DNA from: Pseudorasbora parva | Taxonomy: Eukaryota > Chordata > Actinopteri > Cypriniformes > Gobionidae | Direction: 5' to 3' | DNA: 64,000 bases | NCBI RefSeq assembly: GCF_024679245.1 | Contig: NC_090172.1 | Coordinates: 39,482,653-39,546,652 of the forward strand | Shown here: positions 1-12,639 of the stretch, piece after piece | How the letters are laid out: each line of letters opens with the position of its first letter | How positions within the stretch are numbered: position 1 is the stretch's first letter | The notes under the pieces: model-generated | Seen by the model: only the letters and a program-made list of their open reading frames with translations | What the model was told of the DNA's origin: nothing | Databases searched by the model: none | Made by a program: the position numbers and the translations under genes

Positions 1-863
1 ACATGGTGGTGGGGGTAATTACCTGCTGTGATCTATTCGTTTTTTTTACCCATAACAGCTGAATCATCTGGTCTTGACAGTAATGTAGTGCATATTTTAC
101 ATATACGAGTAATCATTTGAAGTGTATTGTATGTTTTATGCACAGCAGAATTAGCCTGCATTTGACTGAAATTATACAATCGGCAGAAGGAGATTGGATA
201 GTCTGGAATGTGTATATGGTTGTCTGTGCATATGACACTACATATGATGTTGGTTTTATTAAGATTAAATAATAGGCCCAATAAATAGGCAAGAATAAAC
301 TTGGTGTCCTCCATGTTTCATGTTAATTCTGACAACAAATCACTTCAATGCAACAAGCTAGTAATCACGACTTCTGAAGTGGGAATTCGGACATTTCCGA
401 TAACATGTGAAGACAGCATTAATTGCAAGTGATTAAATGTCCAGACACAACCACCCTAAAGGCATGGATTGCTTTGGTAACAATGTAGGCATACCCACAT
501 ACGTGAAAAGGCTTTCAAAATGGATACTAGAAAAATGGAGGTTCCCTGTAATGTTGCGTACAGAACTCCTCATTTACAAAGGAAAATGGCTAAATATTTT
601 GCCTTACCATTTGAACACAGTATATGAATATTTTTGGCATTTCCATCACAAGGTTTAACACTGTCATAATACTGTAGCGTCTGTGGTCTCTTACAATGAG
701 GATCAAAGATGAATTCAATGTTGATTGTAAGAGGGGGATAGCTTTTAGCCGCATGTAAATTAAGAGCCACGCCACAGAGTCTGGGGGAAGTGACATCTTC
801 GACAGCTTTACGACCCAGTCCAAATAAAACAGGCAGTGATCAGGTCACATGACTCGAACCCTG
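1..863. other. Intergenic stretch, nothing recognised
   Basis: No ORF here resembles a known protein and no paired terminal repeats were seen. The short ORFs on either strand have no domain-like composition. The base composition is AT-rich. Confidence 0.5.
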
Positions 864-956
864 TTCCCCCCCCCCCCCCCCTACATTCTCCCAGACAGAA
901 AGGCGCCAAGATTCCTGTCAATACACACGGACTCACAAACACACACACACACATTC
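864..956. repeat. Poly-C tract and short CA repeat
   Basis: An uninterrupted run of C begins near 864, and a short (CA)n lies at about 938-954. Both are simple sequence. The ORF crossing them is composition-driven. Confidence 0.8.
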
Positions 957-1325
957 CTTATGAAGCTTTAATTAAGACTATTCTAGACTGTATACGAGGT
1001 AGCTTGGTGTGTATATGCATGCTCCTTGACTCATGCCTACTCAATCATGGCGTAGAAACAATGTAAGTTCATTTTAAATGCTTGTATTTCTGTGTAAAAA
1101 TGTATCTCTGTTTTAATATCTCCCAGCCATAAGGTGTTTGATATCTAAATATTCCTATTTCTTTGACTTACTCAACGATGCACAAAATGGGATTGTGAAA
1201 TGTATCATTAATATGTTTAGCCAACTTGGGAGTAAAACCATACAAAATCAACACCCCTTTACGACACCTCAGAAACATGCAAAGCAGGTCGTAAACCAAG
1301 ACAAAGAGAACTTTTCCCGCTCAGA

Positions 1326-1819
1326 ATTCACCCTCTGGATTGGGTAAAATAACCCAGAAGGGGGCGTGGATTAATTGTCTTAAAAGACCAGTGGAGACCA
1401 CAATCGCTCTCTTCTGAAAATCTCCTCTTCTGAAAATCTCCTCTCTTCTAGTCCAGCCTCTCTTCCGAAATCTTCTCTTCTACAATCCGGTCTTCAACAA
1501 TCCTTTTCTCCTCGCTTCATCAACTTACTAGCCCCAAGGGCCTTCTTCAGGAGGAGAACACGAAGCATCGCTAGAGAAAACAGCTGCTTCCCTCCCAACC
1601 TCGGAAAGAACCACCGGACACGCAGGACATTTGAACTCGGAACACACGCACACACGCGAGAAGTCAAAACGAAACCAAAACGAAAGCAAGTATTCTTATT
1701 TTCCAAATTCAAACTGCTGTAAAGAGGGTGTGTTATTTTCCCGTTGGGACAAGTTAACTCCGTGAAGGTTGTATTTGATGAACTGAAGGAAAGCTGCTTC
1801 TTACCCCTAATTCTTTGTC

Positions 1820-1883
<64 letters not shown>

Positions 1884-2060
1884 TCTCTCTCTAATTTTAG
1901 TCTATTCATTATTCTCTTTTATATATTCTTTCGTTAATATCTATATTTCTACTCTCTTGATGCATATTTAGTGTGTACTTTCTGTGTGAATCGTAGTGTT
2001 ATTTTTAGTCTGTGTTTATTAAACCTCCAAAAGACATTTAATGAGTTGAGTCAATGAAAC
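1326..2060 (+). other. Possible solo LTR or repeat with (CT)n tract
   Basis: The stretch starts with a short inverted repeat around GGGTAAAATAACCC, then a pyrimidine-rich leader with repeated CTCTTCTGAAAATCT blocks, then a (CT)n microsatellite at about 1824-1881, and ends in an AT-rich part with ATTAAA-type polyadenylation-like signals. The layout resembles a retroelement LTR/leader, but no terminal TG...CA pair or TSD could be fixed. No internal coding region follows it. Treat it as an unclassified repeat. Confidence 0.25.
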
Positions 2061-2780
2061 TTACGATCTAACGTTACCTAACTGCTTATGCTACTATTTT
2101 AGTAAAGTAAACTGTATGACCATTTGAAATATTGAACTTGTCCTGATCAGTAAAGTTAATGTTTCTTATGCGCTCGTAAAGCAGTAATCCCTTATTGAGA
2201 ATTGATTTGAAAAGTCTATAACTAATTTGGTGGACAAACTTAGTAGGATAATTTCAAGCAATTCCGTAAAGGGTTACTTGTATTTAATTAAACATTTTTC
2301 CCTATCGGAAAATCTTAATACGTAATGAACAACTGGCAAATTATATTCATAAATTCATGAATATTGAATATTAAATCGCTTTTGAGTTAATTATTCCCCG
2401 AGATATTAAACTCAGTCATTGTTGTTACAATACAATGTCATTGTATGTTGTATTAAGAGTGAAGCAAAAAACTGTTTGAAATCTGATTTGAGCAGCCAGA
2501 GTGTCCATCTGAAATACATCCGTATAAATCGAATTTGAATCATATTTCAAAATACCTCCATATATGTAGAACATTTTCATGTCACGCTGAACAGAAGAAA
2601 TGGTAAATAGAAAACATGACAGAGCTTGTAATAAAACAAGAATCAATGTTGGCATTGGCTTTTCAGAGGTAGAAATGTTGTAAAAGCAACACAGAGATTA
2701 CGTTTTTAAGTTAGGACCATGTTAGTACCAAGGAAAAATTGTCCTCCATTCCGACTGGAGACAGTTGTAACTGCTGTTAA
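2061..2780. other. AT-rich intergenic stretch, nothing recognised
   Basis: No coding signature or repeat structure was identified. It adjoins the DIRS-like relic that starts near 2783. Confidence 0.5.
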
Positions 2781-2782
2781 TC

Positions 2783-3325
2783 TTATTGTGATGTTTCACA
2801 GAAAGCATGCTTCAGTTCACAATTTTTTCGAATGGCCAGTGTTATTAACAGTGGAGAAGCAAACCTAGTCCAATGGAGAGGGGTGCTACGAAGACTACAT
2901 AAGGAAGATCTCTGCAGCAGGTCCTGCCTACTGTGGAAACGTATTTCCAATGAGGAATCACAGAATATGGGCATCAAACCATGTACAAGGGCTGACTGGC
3001 CTGGCCTGCACACAAGTTCTGAGCCTGGTGTCAGACACATTTTCCTAGAAACTGACTTAACTTGAAGATTGTAAGATATCGCAAAGGTGTAGGTGTCACC
3101 CAGATCTGCAGATGTCTTCCAGGATTAAACAACACCCCGAGTGGAGTGAGCCCTTTCTCCGAGCGGGCACAGCTCACCTTGGGACTGGTATACCAAAGTA
3201 ATGACATCTGCTATCCAGTGCGCCAGCCTTTGCTTGGAGACAGCCTTTCCCTTCTCCTGACCTGCAAAGCAGACAAAGAGCTGCTCAGAGAGTCTGAAGC
3301 TTTGCGTGCATGAACGGGCCACAGC
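2783..3325 (-). pseudogene. DIRS-type retrotransposon tyrosine recombinase relic
   Basis: The minus strand encodes a fragment typical of the C-terminal half of the tyrosine recombinase that DIRS elements use instead of a DDE integrase. It includes the blocks SEQLFVCFAGQ, SKQRLAHWI and AHSTRGV, read from 3322 to 3128. AHSTR supplies the H-x-x-R part of the R-H-R-Y catalytic set. After a disruption near 3128, homology resumes as DICRSGWVTP, the block usually followed by the nucleophilic tyrosine. The tyrosine context here is degraded. No RT, RNase H or terminal repeats of a DIRS element were found nearby, so this is a truncated dead copy. Other tyrosine-recombinase retroelements (Ngaro-like) are the main alternative. 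Confidence 0.7.
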
Positions 3326-4232
3326 AATGCAAGGGCTGGGTCGACCCCCTCCACAGGCAGCACTTTCTTATTCACTAAATTCACTAATTCCTAAAGGGAG
3401 TGGTGGGAACTATGGGCACATTTCTGGCTGAACTCAAGGCATTCACTGACCCCCATACAGAAGAAATGCACGTGGGTGAGGTGAGGCAATCATCCTGTGA
3501 TCGCCATGGATGGGTGTCAACTCTGAATCTGATTCAGGATGAGCAAAAACTGCAGAAGCAGGAAGTTCAGTGTCATCTTTCTCTTCAGAGGACAATAGTC
3601 ATTTCTCCAGTACAGCTGTCGACATCTGATTGTCATGACAGACTGGCAACTAGACCGACAGATGTCACACACTCACATAACGTCTAAGCATGCGTCATGG
3701 TGCTTTCATAGATGAGTGTTGGATATTAATATTTTTGTAAATAAAGTGGTACACATATGTTTTTGTGTGCAAATAAAGCATTTCTGTCACTTCATAAAAT
3801 TGAGATTAAACAACTGGAGTCACATGGATTACTTTAATGATGTATTTACTACCTCTGTCAGGCTTGAAAATGTTAGTTGCATAGGCTGTCAATGGAGGGA
3901 AAGAAAGCCCTCCGATTTCATCAAAATTATCTTTATTTGTTTTCCGAAAATGAACGAAAGTCTTACGGGTATACTCTGGTTTAATTTTTGTTGTGATTTT
4001 TGTTCCCTTTGGTGTTGAACCCTTTAAGTAAAAATATTGAATAGTTGTAACCCATAAACTATGGCGAAATTTGTATTTAAATATATTTCAGACTATACAA
4101 GAAAAGGCAAAAAAATATTAAGTTACATGTTCTGATATATTTTGGCCATATAATTTGAAAGTGTCTCTGTAGATTTGTTAACAGTTATCAAAATATATTT
4201 TGTGCATTTACAAAAAAAAAATTACATTGTGT
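3326..4232. other. Intergenic stretch, possible 5' extension of DIRS relic
   Basis: Positions 3400-3690 have a repeat-like, non-AT-rich composition and could be more of the same dead retroelement, but no protein block was recognised. From about 3700 to 4232 the sequence is AT-rich and unremarkable. Confidence 0.35.
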
Positions 4233-4317
4233 AATATTGTCACGCCCTCACAGCCATCAGACACTGCCACACCCACTCGTTCCCCATCAGCGGCATTCTG
4301 ATCACCTGTGCACCCCA

Positions 4318-4798
4318 GCTTACCGGGCGTTCCAGGATGTCTTCAGTAAGTGGTTGTCGACCAAACTACCACCCCATCGGCCATGGGACTGCGCCATCGA
4401 CCTCCTGCCTGGGGCTTCTCTACCCAAGGGCCGCGTCTTCCCTCTGTCCATCCTGGAACAGAAGGCCATGGAGGAGTACGTGCACGAAGCGCTACAACAA
4501 GGGTTCATCCGTCCATCGACCTCCCCTGCCGCTTCAAGCTTTTTCTTCATGGCCAAGAAGGATGGAGGCTTGCGGCTGTATATCGACTACCGTCACCTTA
4601 ATTCTCAGACTGTCAAGTTTAATTATCCTCTTCCTCTGGTCCCATCCGCCCTAGAACAGCTCCGTGGGGCCACCATCTTCTCCAAACTCGATCTCAGTAG
4701 TGCCTACAACCTCATTCGCATGTGCAACAAGGGAGACGAGTGAAAGACAGCCTTCATCACTCCCTCAGGTCACTATGACTATTGGGAGGTCCCATCAG
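4318..4798 (+). pseudogene. Ty3/Gypsy reverse transcriptase fragment
   Basis: The reading frame contains the N-terminal part of the Gypsy RT: the FQDVFSK block, the [15 protein letters not shown] block (motif 1/2 region) and [13 protein letters not shown] (motif with the first catalytic Asp). A TGA stop at 4741-4743 falls at a position where the family usually has a tryptophan codon. The same frame then continues as KTAFITPSGHYDYWE. The catalytic YxDD region is missing because the copy ends there. It is non-functional. Confidence 0.85.
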
Positions 4799-4823
4799 GA
4801 GCCGCCCGTGGAGGAGGGGGTAC

Positions 4824-5011
4824 TGTCACGCCCTCACAGCCATCAGACACTTCCACACCCACTCGTTCCCCATCACCGGCATTCTGATCACCTGTGCACC
4901 CTCAGCAGTCATCACTACTTAAGCACTCCTTACCTTCACACTCACTGTCTGGTCTTGCACCGATTCACCCGTGACTACCTGTCCTTCATCGAAGCCTTCA
5001 CCTGTACAATC

Positions 5012-5044
<33 letters not shown>

Positions 5045-5183
5045 TTCGTCTTCACCATCATCCTCGTCTTCACCTCCTTCGTCTGAGTGTCACCATCCAT
5101 CTAAGTATCACCTTTGTCTGTTACCTCTGATAATAAACTTTGCACTTGCACTAATCCATCCGTGTCCTCGTCTGTGTCTGACA
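4824..5183 (+). repeat. Gypsy 3' long terminal repeat
   Basis: A 360-bp LTR bounded by TGTCAC and CTGACA. It is preceded by a G-rich polypurine tract and followed by the AATAT target duplication. It contains an AATAAA polyadenylation signal near 5141 and a (TCA)n microsatellite at about 5012-5042. Confidence 0.85.
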
Positions 5184-5429
5184 AATATGTTTAGGCATTT
5201 AAATGTTTGACTAAAAATACAAATAAAATAGTGGAAAATGTCCTTTATCTGTACTGTTTTTCCTTTAGCTGATGTTTCCTGCTGCCCTATGTGTTATCCT
5301 CTTGTCTCAGGGAAAAGAAAAAGAAAACATTCTGATTCTGGTGACCCCTCTGTTCCTGCTTTTATATCTGATAAGGAGAACTGGCTATCATTTACTGCTT
5401 GTGAAGAAAGGGGTCAGATGATGCACTGA

Positions 5430-5870
<441 letters not shown>

Positions 5871-7300
5871 GTGGGGGATTAGTATTGATCCTCTGACATC
5901 CCTCCCAAATGTTGCATCGACCAGCCATCTGAGCATTTACACAAGCATTTAAACAAAGAACAAGCAGACATGCAATGGGGAATGCAATGGGATATTCTTT
6001 TAGATTATTTTGGATTTGACGGAATTTTCCTTACTAACATAAGGATTGAGTTTGATCAATAAATAAAAAACTAAATATCTCCTGCTACTGACAAATACAT
6101 TCACCTGTATTCCCTGTCAAAAAAATAATTACATTAAGTATCAAAACACTGCAAACATTCCAAGAGCAACTGACAAAGACCCAAAACATACATTTCTGCT
6201 TATATAAACCTAATAAATAATACTTTATAATTACCTAAATAATGAACCTAATACAATTGTCTTTAATTATCCATACTTTGACCAAAATTGTATTTAATTT
6301 ATGTTTAATTGTTTCAGAAAGACATTAAAGCTGGCGTCCCTTCATTCAGTCTATTTGGATACTTTAGTTATGGTCACAGCAATGGCTGTTCATTTAAATC
6401 ACTGTGGGCCATTATACTCAGTGTGACAGATGTGACAGCAAAGATAGTTTAAGTCTATACCATAATGACAGTTGAATAGTCTTTTCTAAGAATCAGCTGT
6501 GATTTATTACATTTAAAAAGCATGCTGCTGTTGTAGTGTACTGAATGGCAGTGACTTTGTTTTCACTTTGACTCATTAACCCCACCTGTTGGCAAATATT
6601 ACTTACAACTGACAGAACGCTTTAACTATAGTAATGGGTTCATGTTTATTTTAGCGCTGTCAAACTAGATTAATTACACATTCAGATTATTGCAATTAAA
6701 CACTTTTTATGTTTTTAATACATTTTATAATATTATAATATAACATAATAAAGTTAAACTCCAAATTAATGTACAAACATAAAGTATATTTTAACCTGGT
6801 AAACTGAATCCCAACTTTTGAAAAAATCCTAAGAAATGCATACTCAGACTAAAACAGATACAGTTTGTGAATCCTTTGCACTAAAAGCATAATTATGGAC
6901 TCATTTGAAAGCAGACACATAGCAGTTTACTGTAAAGTAAAAAAAAATAATAATCAAAAATAGCTATAATAAGCTTCAAAGTTTTGTAAAGTTATTAGAA
7001 ATATATTTTTATGAAATATTTTTATGAAAATAGAATTGAAGTTGGCCTTGGAGGAATCTAGAAATGCACTACAGCTAAAGCCACGAGTTTGACAATGTTA
7101 TATTTCAAATCTGAAGATGATTAGTCTAAAACTCTGAATTTTATTAAATATTTTACAAGATCGTGTCATGTGATTTTATTTTGACATTTCTCTAAAATGT
7201 TAACTAATGTTTATTGCCATGTCTTCTGAGCTTTTTATACAGTGTATTGTCTTTATTGTTTAGATGTGCAAACAGCCCCATTCAGTTTGTCTCCCCAGCC
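5871..7300. other. AT-rich intergenic stretch, nothing recognised
   Basis: No coding similarity and no matched inverted repeats were seen. It is low in CpG, as expected for old intergenic DNA. Confidence 0.5.
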
Positions 7301-7302
7301 AG

Positions 7303-7618
7303 CCGGATCGCACGAAAAATGCGTATAAATATACGAGTGTGCAATGTCGTGGAATGTATACGCCAAAGCTTATTTTGGCGTGCATATGATACCCTGTTTT
7401 TTGCGTGCATATGATACGCATTTTATGGCGTATTATACAAACGAACCCCCCACCCCACTACCCTAAACATACCCTAGAGATATACGCCATAATGTTCGTA
7501 TCATATGCACGCGAAAAACCGCGTATCATATGCAGGCCAAAACGAGTTTTGGCTTATACATTCCACGACATTGCAGACTCATATTATTTATAGGCCTACG
7601 CATTTATGTATGATCGGG
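7303..7618. mobile_element. Palindromic MITE
   Basis: Two arms are imperfect reverse complements. TGCAATGTCGTGGAATGTAT near 7340 pairs with ATACATTCCACGACATTGCA ending near 7575, and weaker pairing continues outward to about 7303 and 7618. The centre contains a C-rich spacer (about 7445-7460). There is no ORF. Foldback elements of this length are typical non-autonomous DNA transposons. The exact ends and the TSD were not resolved. Confidence 0.7.
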
Positions 7619-8136
7619 AGCCAGCACACATTCACACTTCTGCGGACTGGTTATGGCTTTAAATATTATTCTTTTGTCTGCATTATAATTACTAACGACT
7701 CTCTATTCAAACTGTTCTATTCAAACCTCATTTTTAAATCAAACCTCTCACTTCACCCTCACTGAGACTCTATCAAATGCATTTCATCCAATAAGCATTT
7801 CAGTAGTTTTACATTTAGAAAATGTTCATAAAAATTAAGTATTTGCTCAGTGGCATGTGCATCTAGGGCAAGACAACAAATTATAAGATTAAAATCATGT
7901 TTTATTTAAAACTTACTTCACATCACATTATACTTTATAAGTCGAGTGTTTTATATAACAATCTGTGATCTCATGTAGCTTCAGGTCAAACAATCTGACA
8001 GAAAATGCACAATGCTAAAAGCTATGTGGAATAGCATTGCATTATAAATATAATCTATTATGAAACCACCCAACATGGCATAAAGAACACAGACCAACCA
8101 TATTGTCGCGATTGTGTGTTGTGTGTGATCTGCATG
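7619..8136. other. Intergenic stretch before the L1, nothing recognised
   Basis: AT-rich sequence without coding similarity. It ends at the left copy of the L1 target duplication. Confidence 0.45.
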
Positions 8137-8297
8137 AAATAGCGATCTGGACTTCCAGTTTAAGCATGGCTTGAGTAGATGCACACGAGTGTAGCTCCCG
8201 ATCCCTTTCATTTATTTGGTGTTAATTTTTTCTACTATACGCTCTCTACAGTCGATTATCTGGCAACCGTTATTACTTGCAGTCACGATGGAGCAAA

Positions 8298-9176
8298 ATG
8301 GCAAGTAGAAAACAATTTCAGAATAAAATTGGCAACAGAGACGGCGAAGCATCGACCAAGGCCGATGACATGGGGCCAGCCCCTGAGGGCATAACGGCTT
8401 TACCAGAAGATCTCGAAAAACTCCGGTCAGTGCTTCTTTCTGACATGACGCAAGTAGTTCACTCTCTTTTAAAAACAGAACTGGCCGGCGCACTGTCACC
8501 CGTGAACGCAACATTGGAACAAGTGAAATCCTATTACGAAGCACATGACAATCGACTCCGCGAAGTTGAAGATGGACTTAATGACTACAGTGATAGGCTG
8601 GTGAATGTCGAAGCTTCAATGGATACGCTACGGAAAAATAATGTGTTTCTGAAGGAAAAGCTGGATGACCTCGAAAATCGCTCACGGAGATCTAATATAT
8701 GAGTGGTGGGCATCCCTGAAAAGTTGGAAGGATCAAACCCGATTCAGTTTATGACTGAATTTTTTGAGGAAGTACTGGGGAAGGAATTCTTCACGAGTCC
8801 TCTTGTTCTTTCTCGTGCCCATCGAATCGGACCCATCTCAACTAATAATGCGAGGGCCAAGCAGACCAAACCCAGAGTGTTTCTGGTTCTTTTTCACTTC
8901 TTCCAGTACAAGCATCGCATCCTCAGATTCAGCAGGCAGCAGCTTGAATTATTCTTTCGCGGACACAGAGTGTTTTTCCACAAGGATTTTAGAGCTGAGT
9001 TGGGGAAAAAGCGAGCGGCGTTTAAGGATGTGAAGTCTCAGCTCTACGAAAAGGGAGTCAGATTCGGTCTCTTGTACCCTGCAAGGCTCCGTGCTAAACT
9101 CACATTGTATTATACTTCCTTTGATGTTAGTTTACATACTGTGGAAGTGTTTCATTATGATTTACCTGCGTTATGA
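8298..9176 (+). pseudogene. L1 ORF1 protein (coiled coil + RRM), one stop
   Basis: ORF1p is the RNA-binding chaperone of L1 ribonucleoprotein particles. The frame starts MASRKQF at 8298. A leucine- and charge-rich coiled-coil region covers roughly residues 45-130. Then come the conserved LENRSRRSNI / VVGIPE junction into the RNA-recognition domain, the SRAHRIGP block and a C-terminal domain ending at 9174. A single TGA (8700-8702) interrupts the frame where the family has arginine, consistent with CpG decay of CGA. Apart from that stop the frame is open over about 290 codons, so the copy is moderately young. An upstream in-frame ATG at 8277 also exists. Confidence 0.8.
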
Positions 9177-12100
9177 TTTACCTTTTCTTTTACAAGAAAC
9201 ACATTTAAGACTGGATGGTCACAATAGAATCCGTAAGATATGGGTTAGTCAAATTTTTAATTCCAAGTTTAATAGCAGATCAAGAGGAGTGGCAATTTTA
9301 ATTAATAAGAGGGTACAGTTTATACCTTCTGACACAATCTGTGATCCTAATGGTCGTTACATTATTGTCTCTGGATCTCTCTTTCAAGTCCCAGTGGTTT
9401 TAGTTAACGTTTATGCTCCCAATTGGGACGATGTTCACTTTGCAAATAGTCTCCTATCAATAATTCCTAAGCTAAATACGCATCATCTGTTATTTGCTTG
9501 CTGTGTTTTCGATCCTCAGTTTGATAGGTCCAGCACTAGTAGTAATGTATCTGATATGGCAAAGGCCTTTTCTCAATTTATGTTACAGAATGGCTGTGTG
9601 TGTGGAGCCTTGGAAATTCTTAAACCCATTGACTAAATAATTTTCCTTTTATTCTCATGTCCATCATTCCTTTTCGAGAACTTTTATTTTTTTTATAGAC
9701 AATATGTTTATATCAATGGTTAAGAAAGTTGATCGGATACCACTCAGCTATAGTGGTATCCGATCATGCCCCAGTGGTTCTGGACCTGCACTTCTCTTTG
9801 AACATCAGGGAAAGACGACTCTGGTCATTCAATTCATTACTGCTATCTAATGATACATTTTGTAACTTTGTTTCAACTAATATAGACAATTTTCTGGAAT
9901 TCAATAAAACAGATACAGTGTCTTACTCATTACTTTGGAAGACTTTAAAGGCTTATTTGAGGGGGCAAATACTATCTTATAGATCATATGCTAATAAGGA
10001 ACGTAAGAAGGAACTGCAAGGACTCTCACAATCCATGTTAGATGTAGACAGACAATATTCTGAATCACCTACTGCTGAATTAAAAAAAAAAGAGTTGACT
10101 TGCAGACAAAGTTTATTTTTTTAACCACTACTCATGCAGAACATTTAATAATGAGGGCACGTGGTCTTTACTATGAGTATGGAGACAAATCAAGTCGACT
10201 CTTGGCTCACCAGTTAAAACGCCAAACTGCCTCCCGTCTTATTTCTCAGATAAAAAACTCTAATCAAATTTTAACTAGCAACCCAAAAGAAATTAATAAT
10301 ATTTTCAAAACCTTACTCATCATTATATACTTCGGAATTCCCATCAGATCCAACAGATATGGAGCATTTCTTAAATAATTTAGATATTCCTACATTGCAA
10401 TTGGATACAGTGATGGATTTAGAACATGATCTGGAGATTGCAGAAATTAATAGGGCCATTATGGCAATGAAGAGTGGCAAGTCTCCGGGCCTTGATGGGT
10501 ATGCTATTGATTTTTATAAGAAATTTAAGGAGAAACTTGCGGCAATTCTTCTTGAAGTTTTTAAAGATTGTTTGGCGGTAGGTTTCCTGCCTCCAACCTT
10601 TGGGAAATGGATGAAGCATCCATTTCACTCCAAAAGACAAAGACCCTACTCTGTGTGAATCATATCGTCCTATAGTAGCAAAAGTGTTAGCATTTCGCTT
10701 AGAACACGTCCTTCCCTCAATAATTTCAGATGATCAAACTGGATTTATTAAAGAGCACCTATCTTTCTCTAATATTCGTAGACTCGCCAACATAATGTAT
10801 ATTTCTGATCCTTCTCCGCACCCGGAGGTAGTCATATCCTTGAATGCAGAAAGGCGTTTGATCGAATTGAATGGCCATATTTGCTTGCAGTCTTTAAAAG
10901 GTTTGGTTTTGGCAATAATTTCTTGTCTTGGGTTAAATAAATATATCATTCCCCTTCGGCGTCCATTCGGACCAATTATTCCCGATCCAAATTTTTCCCA
11001 TTAACTCGAGGGACCCGTCAGGGATGCCCACTGTCCCCGCTTCTTTTTGCCATTGTGATTGAGCCTCTTTCAATAGCTTTGAAAAGAACCACAGCATTTC
11101 AGGGTATTATGAGAGGGGGTATTGAACAACGGGTGTCTTTATACGCCGATGACCTTTTGCTTTACATCAGTGACCCCATATCTAGTTTTCCTTTAATTAT
11201 ATCATTATTAGGTCGGTTTGGTACCTTTTCTGGATACAAATTAAATTTCCAAAACAGTGAATGCTTCCCCATTAATAATTCGGCCTTACAAATTCGTCAA
11301 GAATTATTACCCTTTCGTTTCTCTCCAAATGGCTTTAAATATCTTGGAATTCATATGACGCGCTCCTTCTCTTCTTTGTTTGAAGCCAATTATAAAGTTC
11401 AGTTAAAAGAAGTAAAGTAAAGATCCCCAGGGTTAACAAACATATTCTTCAGAGAACTCGTGATGCAGGTGGTTTAGGCCTTCCAAGTTTTACTCACTAT
11501 TACTGGGCATCAAATATTCAGAAGACATTATTTTGGCTTCATCGCCCAGAAACGAATTGGTGTTTAATTGAAGCACAAACATGTCACTCTTCTTCACTCC
11601 CTGCTTTAGTGTATTCTTCCTTACCTTTGAAAGCTTCGCGATTTACATCCAACCCTGTGGTACTTTCCACTCTCAAGATCTTTAATCAGTTTCGTTGTCA
11701 CTATAAATTCACATCAGCATCGGTTTTGGGTCCTATTTACAAAAATCATTTATTCCCTCCCTCTACACTGGACTCATCATTTAGACAGTGGGGAACTTCT
11801 GGGTTGATATGCATCAGGGATTTATATACTGAAGGTTTATTTAACAGCTTCAAGGACCTCTGTAGATTGTATGACCTCCCACAGAACCACTTTTTTAGAT
11901 ATCTTCAGATTCGCAATTTTGTTGAGAACAAATTTCCTCTCTTCCCTGACCTTCCTCCTAGTTCGCCCTTAGATAGTCTTACTCTCAACTTTAATAATAA
12001 AGGATTAATTTCAAGATTGTACTCCCAGCTCATGTCTTTGAATGGATACAACGTGGATAAAATTAAATCCAGATAGGAAGACGAAATAGACATAACATTT

Positions 12101-12586
12101 TCTGAGGCTTTTTGGAGAGAGGCACTTAAAAAGGTTCACTCATCATCTTCCTCTGTTAGGTTAGGGCTCATACAGTTCAAAGTGATACACAGGGTCCACT
12201 TGAGCAAGGCATGGTTAGCTGTAATATATCCTGGGCTAGATGCAACCTATAATAGATGCTCTTTCTCCCCAGCCAGTCTGATGCACATGTTTTGGTCTTG
12301 CACCTCTCTAAATAACTACTGGGCAGTGGTTTTTAAAACTATCAGTGAAACCCTTGGGGTGTCACAGCTGCCATGTTCTTCAATAGCTATTTTCGGAATG
12401 CCCAGTGACACTATGACCATTACTTTAACTGCAAACCAAACGGACGTTATTGCTTATACTTCTGTATTGGCCCGCAGAAGAATTTTGTTGAGTTGGAAAT
12501 CCCCTACCTCTCCTTACTGCTATTACAGTAAAAGTAAAAATAAAAGGAAGGAAAAATGTAACTTTCATTGTTTTACTGTATGTTGA
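9177..12586 (+). pseudogene. L1 ORF2 (endonuclease + reverse transcriptase) relic
   Basis: ORF2p makes the target-primed nick and copies the RNA. Visible blocks in order: LLQETHL at 9187 (APE endonuclease, catalytic Glu), the VNVYAPN strand, SDHAP at 9759, EINRAIMAMKSGKSPGLDGY at about 10434 (RT entry), the DDQTGFI block at about 10731, and SLYADDLLLY at 11136 (RT active site, both Asp present). The C-terminal region follows, with SPASLMHMFWSC at about 12270. Several frameshifts separate these blocks. The first about 50 endonuclease residues are missing, as is the GDxN motif expected before CVFDPQFDRS, so nicking activity is lost. Fish L1 ORF2 is normally over 1,200 codons. Confidence 0.85.
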
Positions 12587-12639
12587 CTTACTCCTTCAAT
12601 AAAAAGAAAAAAGAAAAAAATAAATAGTGATCTGACGAT

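Larger units (their letters stand above)
4233..5188 (+). mobile_element. Internally deleted Ty3/Gypsy element with TSD
   Basis: The order is: 5-bp direct repeat AATAT (4233-4237); the first 78 bp of an LTR (4238-4315); a piece of Gypsy reverse transcriptase; a polypurine tract (4811-4820); a full 360-bp 3' LTR (4824-5183, TGTCAC...CTGACA); and AATAT again (5184-5188). The 5' LTR fragment matches the start of the 3' LTR with only about two differences. The 3' LTR carries an AATAAA signal near 5141 and a (TCA)n run. Two deletions explain the structure: one from LTR position 79 into the RT, and one from just after the RT fragment to the polypurine tract. The outer ends are intact. gag, protease, RNase H and integrase are absent. 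Confidence 0.85.
8137..12634 (+). mobile_element. L1-type LINE, broken, with 13-bp TSD
   Basis: The element body is about 8150-12621: a 5' UTR, an ORF1, a multiply frameshifted ORF2, and an A-rich tail at 12596-12621. The flanks carry AAATAGCGATCTG (8137-8149) and AAATAGTGATCTG (12622-12634). These differ by one C-to-T change, which also destroys a CpG. The preserved 5' UTR, tail and TSD mean the 5' end is probably complete. At 4.5 kb it is shorter than a full L1 because of internal deletions, including the start of ORF2. The A residues of the TSD could partly belong to the tail. Confidence 0.8.

Noticed and set aside
1326..2060. A confident solo LTR call
   Set aside because: No TG...CA boundary pair, TSD or second copy was found. 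It is kept only as a low-confidence note.
5238..5429. 63-codon ORF containing GKRKRKHSDSGDP
   Set aside because: A basic stretch alone is weak evidence, and nothing around it supports a gene.
9731..9765. Perfect 13-bp hairpin with 9-bp loop
   Set aside because: It lies inside L1 ORF2 just before the SDHAP motif. It is explained by coding sequence and probably coincidental.
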